Assembly: GCA_002696485.1 (NCBI GenBank)
Contig: NZTP01000016.1
Coordinates: forward strand, 1 to 43,415
DNA: 43,415 bases
DNA from: Altibacter sp.
GTDB taxonomy: Bacteria > Bacteroidota > Bacteroidia > Flavobacteriales > Flavobacteriaceae
Reading direction: 5' to 3'
Numbering within the stretch: position 1 is the stretch's first letter; the number at the start of each line of letters is the position of its first letter. The position numbers and the translations under genes were made by a program. A model generated the notes under the pieces. It was not told where the DNA came from. It ran no database searches and saw only the letters and a program-made list of their open reading frames with translations. Shown here piece after piece: positions 38,623 to 43,415 of the stretch.

Positions 38623-39373
38623 TTGGTTTGATGTTCTAAAAATTAAAACCCCCGAAGGGGAAATGATGGTTGTTAACAGCATTACTGAATACCATAATAA
38701 ACTTAGAGAAGAACTTAGACCAATTGTTCTTGAGGAACTACGTTTAACTAGCGAAAGAGATACAGAAAAAACGAAAATTAATATCAAACCATATCGTATA
38801 GTAGACGGTGTTCGTTATAATGCTTCTTGGAGAGATAAAAATAGTGAAAATACCCACTCAATAGATATTAGGTATAGGGGTAGCGGAAATGAAAATGAAC
38901 CCCATGAAATCATATCTATTACTTCGGATAATTTGGGTCCTGCCCTACAAATGGGGACAAACTATGAAGCCACCAATTCTTACGATTTACTTTTAGAAGT
39001 TACAGATAAAATAGAAGATTTTTATGAACAGAAATTTAGAACAGAAACTCTTGGTGTTCCTTCTGTTGAAGAGGATGAGGATAGAGTTTCAACAGAAGAA
39101 TTTAATAGAAAATTAGAGGAGGCTAATCCCGGCTTTAAATTTATTGAAGGAAAACTAAGGGACTTAGGGGATATGGGAAGGCTTGCCAATATGAAGGGAA
39201 TTACTCTTGATGCTTTACTAAGTAGATATAATCTAACACCTAGAGACTTTTTAGATAATATGACCGCTAGAGAAATTCCTCCACAAAATCAACCAACTAG
39301 AAGAGAAAATTTAAATGTTAGACCTCCGATGAGGAGAGCACCTCCAATTAGAGGAAGAAGAGAAGAACAATAA
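38615..39373 (+). CDS. 252-residue right-arm protein with W-tag, basic Pro/Arg tail
   Basis: GTG start after AGGGGGCGGCGTAA gives MFNWFDVLKIKTPEG. A beta-rich middle, then helices, then a Pro/Arg-rich tail (PPMRRAPPIRGRREEQ) that looks disordered and nucleic-acid-binding. A candidate DNA-associated virion or scaffold protein. No family recognised. Confidence 0.68.
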   Translation: MFNWFDVLKIKTPEGEMMVVNSITEYHNKLREELRPIVLEELRLTSERDTEKTKINIKPYRIVDGVRYNASWRDKNSENTHSIDIRYRGSGNENEPHEIISITSDNLGPALQMGTNYEATNSYDLLLEVTDKIEDFYEQKFRTETLGVPSVEEDEDRVSTEEFNRKLEEANPGFKFIEGKLRDLGDMGRLANMKGITLDALLSRYNLTPRDFLDNMTAREIPPQNQPTRRENLNVRPPMRRAPPIRGRREEQ

Positions 39374-39379
39374 AAAGTA

Positions 39380-39386
39380 TTATATA
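39380..39386 (+). promoter_or_regulatory. TATA box upstream of the 39421 gene
   Basis: TTATATA about 35 bases before the ATG at 39421, in a short gap between genes, with GGTGATTTT as ribosome-binding site. It probably starts a new transcript for the last genes of the window. Confidence 0.45.
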
Positions 39387-39420
39387 CGAGATTCCTCTTA
39401 GCACCCAATAAGGTGATTTT

Positions 39421-39597
39421 ATGTCTATTGAAAATAAAATTGAAAGTGTCGCAGAAGAAGCAGAAGATTTGGTGGAACTTGCGGAAGACTTGGGTTTAAT
39501 TAGTGAAGAAGATGAAGCAAAATATAAAGCAATTCTAAAGAAGGCTCTACCAGCCCTATTAGTGGTAGTTCCACTATTCGTTGTTCTTCTTCAATGA
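39421..39597 (+). CDS. 58-residue single-pass membrane protein with acidic N-terminus
   Basis: An acidic amphipathic helix (SVAEEAEDLVELAEDL) is followed by a C-terminal transmembrane segment (LPALLVVVPLFVVLLQ). A tail-anchored topology is likely. The function is unknown; a holin or virion membrane association could be tested. The next gene overlaps its stop as ATGA. Confidence 0.62.
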   Translation: MSIENKIESVAEEAEDLVELAEDLGLISEEDEAKYKAILKKALPALLVVVPLFVVLLQ

Positions 39598-41108
39598 TTA
39601 ACATGTCTGTTAGGAGAGCCATACGCAGGGCGTTAAATAATGCCAATAGGCGTAGAGATTATTCTATTGAATTTAGTGAAATAACACCATCCATAATGGA
39701 GGAACTATCCTCAATTGTTTCGGGAGGTAGGGAAAATTTATTATCTTATGCTGATGATTTTTTAGAAAGACTAAGAGAATCTGATAGAGCCGGAGTAGTT
39801 GATAACATACTTACACAACTCAAAAAAATATTAGATAATGCCTTAGTGATACAACTTGGTAATTTAGGTGTTGAGGGTCCAACAAATAACCCCACTAAAA
39901 GAATGAAGGATATTTACACAATGGGTGAACAACCTATCAATGATTGGTTCTCTACCAATAAACAAGACCTTTACGATAAATTCATTAATGGTGATTTTAG
40001 ACCACTATACAACACATACACATTTTTTAAAAATCAAGGTTTATCACAAGACTACCAAAATATCATATCAGAGGTGCAAACTAACGCTAAAGTTGATGAA
40101 ACCTTACCGCTACTAAACGAAACCGACAGAATGAATATAGCCCCTACAAGTTCTGACCCCGAAATTATAACAATTTTTAAAGAAATTGAGACATCAAGAT
40201 TAAAGGAATTAGCAGACATTTTGGGTTTTATTCCTGAATCTAAGACCCCTCTTCCTATTATTGAAATGAATGCTTTTGAAATTAGAAGTGGTATCGTATC
40301 GCAAGAGGACAATTTAAAAAATCTGTTAACTTTATTTTTTTCCGCCAATAAACAAACAAATTCAACTAGTAATTTTTTCACCCAATTAGAAAATGTTTCG
40401 TTGCTAGCCTTTACTTCTTTCATCAGAAGATTATTCACTAATACTATAAGGGACGGTATCACCTTTTTAAATCTTTACGCTAATTTAGTTTCACGCCGAG
40501 GTGATGTAGATTTCCCAGCATCAGAAAAATTTAGGCTAGGAACCGGAGATTTAATTTCGGAAACAAAAATGTATAGGGACTTATATGACTACTTAAAGCC
40601 CGAACTACCTTATGAAGAATGGGTTAGAGGAAAAGATACGGTAGCCTTTGGCAATCAATTAGAGGCCTTTATGAAAAGAAGAACAGAAAGCCCCCGTATT
40701 AAAAGGGTTAGGAGAAGCGTAGGGAATTTGGAACTTCTGTCATATTATGGAGGCAGTAGTAGAAGAAATACTCCCCTACAAGGAAACTTTGAGGTTGGAA
40801 TTTTACCCGAAGATATTATGTCCTCTCTATTAGGTTTTATTCAGATATTTGATAATGGGTATAACTTCAATGATATACCGCCCTTTAGGAGAATAGAGTC
40901 AGCAAACTACGAAGCGGTAGAACAAACATTAAATCAAAAATTAACCGAAGCAATCAAAATAGTTCGTAGGGGTATATTACAAGAGTTTAATTCAATGTTA
41001 GAAATTATAGTGAGTAGAAGAGAACTTTCCTTCAAGTCAATAAAGGGAGTGTCAGCACTAAGATTTTTAGATAATTTAGATTTATTGGAGGACGAGTTAG
41101 ATGTATGA
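39594..41108 (+). CDS. 504-residue unknown right-arm protein
   Basis: Starts MINMSVRRAIRRALNNANRRRDYS, a basic amphipathic N-terminus; either the ATG at 39594 or the one at 39603 may be used. Then a long, mostly helical chain with Asn- and Leu-rich blocks and no clear motif. It ends eight bases inside the next gene. Tail, tape-measure-like or core protein roles are all possible. Confidence 0.68.
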   Translation: MINMSVRRAIRRALNNANRRRDYSIEFSEITPSIMEELSSIVSGGRENLLSYADDFLERLRESDRAGVVDNILTQLKKILDNALVIQLGNLGVEGPTNNPTKRMKDIYTMGEQPINDWFSTNKQDLYDKFINGDFRPLYNTYTFFKNQGLSQDYQNIISEVQTNAKVDETLPLLNETDRMNIAPTSSDPEIITIFKEIETSRLKELADILGFIPESKTPLPIIEMNAFEIRSGIVSQEDNLKNLLTLFFSANKQTNSTSNFFTQLENVSLLAFTSFIRRLFTNTIRDGITFLNLYANLVSRRGDVDFPASEKFRLGTGDLISETKMYRDLYDYLKPELPYEEWVRGKDTVAFGNQLEAFMKRRTESPRIKRVRRSVGNLELLSYYGGSSRRNTPLQGNFEVGILPEDIMSSLLGFIQIFDNGYNFNDIPPFRRIESANYEAVEQTLNQKLTEAIKIVRRGILQEFNSMLEIIVSRRELSFKSIKGVSALRFLDNLDLLEDELDV

Positions 41109-43415
41109 AGAATATCCCAGCGAAGAAGAAAGTAGATTAATTAACTATGGTGAAGGAGACACAGAACAACTTGACGGAGATGATTTAAGGATAGAAGTCA
41201 ATAACTTAAATAATAATTTAATAGAAATTGATGAAGAGGGTCCTTTTAACACAGTTGCTTATTATAATTTTGTAGGTAATCTATTACATGGTATAGAATT
41301 CGTAGAACTGCCTAATTTTCCACGAAGGGCCTCTCTTGATAATTTTTATGAAAGAGGACAAATGATTCATAACCTAGCGTATTCTTCCCATGAAATAAAT
41401 GAAATGAGAGCAGACTTTACCATCAATAGAGAACTTGCCGAAGAACTTTCATCAGTTAATGAGGCGGTAGCGGCCCTTATACAAAACGTAATGGCTTACA
41501 TCGGGGATGATGAAGACGAGCAAATAACTGAAAGAAGCGAATTTAGAAAATTAGCAGAAGCCATTACGATAAGAGATATTCAATCCCTACGGGGTAAGAA
41601 CGAAATTTACGACTACTGGCAAAACTATTATGATAAATTTCAAGCAATCATGGGGTTAAGCCTACCAGTTGTTTTAACACCTAGTCAGGCTAAAGACTTT
41701 GAAAGTGCTTTTGAGAGAATAAAAATTCCGTGCATTGTATTACAGCATACTGATGCTGAGTTTGAACAAGCGTCGGGAAGATTCGGCCTACTACAAATGG
41801 CTAATGAAATTTTGTTTAATAGGCTGGGAATGGTTCCTAGCAAAGAATATGAGGAAGTTTTTGGTTCTTCTGTTGAATTTACACAAAGGATTCAAAGGGA
41901 CGATTTTGGACAAGAAACCGGAAGGGTCGGTGAAATGGAAGTAAGTGAAAAAGAAAACGCTGATAATATAGAAATGGTAAAAAATTCCTTAGACCCATTG
42001 ACTTATCTTAACTTATTAGAGAAAAAAATTCTTTTCTTGCCACAGGATAGCGAAACCACTACCGAGTTAAAAAATAAAATTAATCAATATTTACCCGAAG
42101 AACTTAGCGGTTTAAATCCTAGAGCCATTGGGTATTTATCCGATGTCGTATCTGAAGCAGTAGATGATTATGTCTCACTAGTTGATAAGAGAGATAGATA
42201 TTACCTACCAATGTTAGATAGCCACACTTCGGAAATGTCTTCGGTTCCAATTACTAAAGGTTTTACTATTGCTTATTATACGGTACAACTAAAAAGCACC
42301 TCTAATGAAACAGAAAATATACGAGATGAACCTATTACAATGGACCCAAACGTTAGAGAAGCGTTATATGGTGAAACTCCTGTTGAAGAAATTGAAAATC
42401 CAACTCATACAATATCTTTAAAGTTGGAACAAAATCCAATCGGTGGGACATATAGTGCGCTTATGGACTATCTAAACGAAGAAATAATAAAAATGTTTTC
42501 TGCCATAAATAGTGTTATGGTGGAGGGCAAAAAGACTAAATTTGTGTCAAATATAGGTGAAAGAACAGGAAAGCCGATGACTGGTAGTGGGCAGTCCGCC
42601 GCTATCGGAGCAAAATATCCTAGTATTGCGGGTTCTTTAGCAACGCTTTCAACAAATAATTTTGCTCCTCTATTAGATTTTATTTATTCTCAATACATCA
42701 GCGATATAGATTATAGGTATTTATTTAATAGAGATTATCCCGAATATTTTAGAAGCGGTGTGTTTGTTTCATTTAAATCGGCCTATGACGCATCAAGAAA
42801 AAAGAAAGGAACCGCTATTTCTCAACAGGTAGCAAAGTTCCCGACTACTGCTATTGATGAAGAAGATTTAAAACAGTTAGAGCGTTTAGTAACGCTTTTA
42901 AGAAGAGGTGCAACTTCTACCATTACAAGTCTTATTGAGGCGGCTGAAAATACCGTACAGATATTTTTAATGTTAAATCTTTCTGTCGGACAGAGTAGGG
43001 CCGATAGAACAAAAATTCAAAGAGAAATTACTAATTCTTTAGGTAGAGTAATTTTTGAGTATGCTTCAAGGAGAAACGAAGAAAGACTTTCAAATAATGT
43101 ATTCGCTGGCAAACAAATACAAGAATATGCTGGTATGGAAGTTAATGCTAAATACCTAAATATTATTGATGAGTTAGAAAGTGCAGACTTTATGGAAACA
43201 CTATCCCCCGATGAAAGAAGTATCGTTGGAAGAGTAAAGCAAAAACTTACAGGTAATTTTTGGAGAGAAATTTTAGGTGATGAAGATTCTGATATTGAGA
43301 ATTCATTACTAAAAGCAGTAGACATAATGAGAGGAAATAATGGTTTATTTGTATATAAGGCATTTATGGACATGACAAACGTTGAAGAAGTTTCAATAGT
43401 TTCTGATTTAATTAG
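41101..43415 (+). CDS. large unknown right-arm protein, open at the right edge
   Basis: An open frame of 771 codons with no stop, so the protein continues past the window. The N-terminus is very acidic (MYEEYPSEEESRLINYGEGD). Alternating helical and beta regions follow, including a Gly/Ser-rich linker (GKPMTGSGQSAAIGAKYPS). Its size and position suggest a virion component such as a tail or portal-vertex protein, but I saw no decisive motif. Confidence 0.7.
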   Translation, partial: MYEEYPSEEESRLINYGEGDTEQLDGDDLRIEVNNLNNNLIEIDEEGPFNTVAYYNFVGNLLHGIEFVELPNFPRRASLDNFYERGQMIHNLAYSSHEINEMRADFTINRELAEELSSVNEAVAALIQNVMAYIGDDEDEQITERSEFRKLAEAITIRDIQSLRGKNEIYDYWQNYYDKFQAIMGLSLPVVLTPSQAKDFESAFERIKIPCIVLQHTDAEFEQASGRFGLLQMANEILFNRLGMVPSKEYEEVFGSSVEFTQRIQRDDFGQETGRVGEMEVSEKENADNIEMVKNSLDPLTYLNLLEKKILFLPQDSETTTELKNKINQYLPEELSGLNPRAIGYLSDVVSEAVDDYVSLVDKRDRYYLPMLDSHTSEMSSVPITKGFTIAYYTVQLKSTSNETENIRDEPITMDPNVREALYGETPVEEIENPTHTISLKLEQNPIGGTYSALMDYLNEEIIKMFSAINSVMVEGKKTKFVSNIGERTGKPMTGSGQSAAIGAKYPSIAGSLATLSTNNFAPLLDFIYSQYISDIDYRYLFNRDYPEYFRSGVFVSFKSAYDASRKKKGTAISQQVAKFPTTAIDEEDLKQLERLVTLLRRGATSTITSLIEAAENTVQIFLMLNLSVGQSRADRTKIQREITNSLGRVIFEYASRRNEERLSNNVFAGKQIQEYAGMEVNAKYLNIIDELESADFMETLSPDERSIVGRVKQKLTGNFWREILGDEDSDIENSLLKAVDIMRGNNGLFVYKAFMDMTNVEEVSIVSDLI

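Noticed and set aside
39594-43415. Calling the last two large proteins portal, capsid or tape measure
   Set aside because: No motif or clear length match allowed a choice between these roles.

Overview
The window looks like part of the genome of a tailed, double-stranded DNA virus that infects marine archaea. It most resembles the 'magrovirus' group of Marine Group II Euryarchaeota viruses. That placement is an inference from gene content; no search was run. The signs are an archaeal-type replication set (family B DNA polymerase, PCNA clamp, RFC-type clamp loader, eukaryote/archaea-type primase, ERCC4 nuclease, Cas4-like nuclease, a RecA/Sak4-type ATPase), a TFIIB-like factor with a zinc ribbon, a histone-fold protein, TATA-box promoters, and very dense gene packing with ATGA/TAATG stop-start overlaps. 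The DNA is AT-rich by eye. No cellular housekeeping genes are present.

Layout. Bases 1-27,250 are one long leftward (minus-strand) array. From right to left it holds: an endonuclease V-like glycosylase candidate and small zinc and winged-helix proteins; a ubiquitin-like protein ending in GG-QN; two tRNA genes (Leu-UAA, Arg-UCU); a B12-dependent (class II) ribonucleotide reductase; a TFIIB-like factor; an E1/ThiF-like enzyme; several tiny membrane and zinc proteins; a JAMM/JAB metalloprotease; a histone-fold protein; a P-loop ATPase; a GroES/GroEL-type chaperonin pair; RFC; a single-strand DNA-binding candidate; the RecA-like ATPase; PCNA; a MazG-like protein; DNA polymerase B; HNH and Cas4-like nucleases; a primase that appears to fuse the PriS catalytic core to a PriL-type iron-sulfur domain; an ERCC4 nuclease; and a helicase-like ATPase cut by the window edge. 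The first 176 bases contain a perfect 46-bp fold-back repeat that duplicates coding sequence and is probably an end artefact.

Bases 27,251-27,884 form a divergent intergenic region rich in TTCTCA/TGAGAA motifs and TATA-like sequence, a candidate replication or control region. From 27,885 rightward all genes are on the plus strand. The first part (27.9-30.7 kb) holds short, somewhat GC-richer genes separated by non-coding gaps. These gaps carry five copies of the palindrome ACCATATGGT with a nearby AATTTGT box, T-rich or hairpin terminators, three micro-ORFs with identical Shine-Dalgarno spacing, and a candidate structured RNA (30.72-30.88 kb). From 31,140 to the right edge is an array of large and small proteins I mostly cannot identify by family. 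These are probably virion, packaging and morphogenesis proteins, including a zincin-like HExxH protein and a protein with two exact-spacing CxxC/HxxxH repeats. At least nine of them begin with the same short motif, Met-x(0-2)-Trp-x2-hydrophobic-hydrophobic-Lys.

How the parts fit. The left arm makes dNTPs, copies DNA, folds proteins and may reprogram transcription (TFB, histone). The right arm probably builds particles. Two features stand out as possibly undescribed. One is a three-part ubiquitin-like system (Ubl with a trimmable tail, E1, JAMM protease) spread over 8 kb of the same leftward array. The other is the shared N-terminal W-x2-(I/V/L)2-K tag on many right-arm proteins. I did not recognise a major capsid protein, portal or large terminase; they may lie outside the window or be too divergent.
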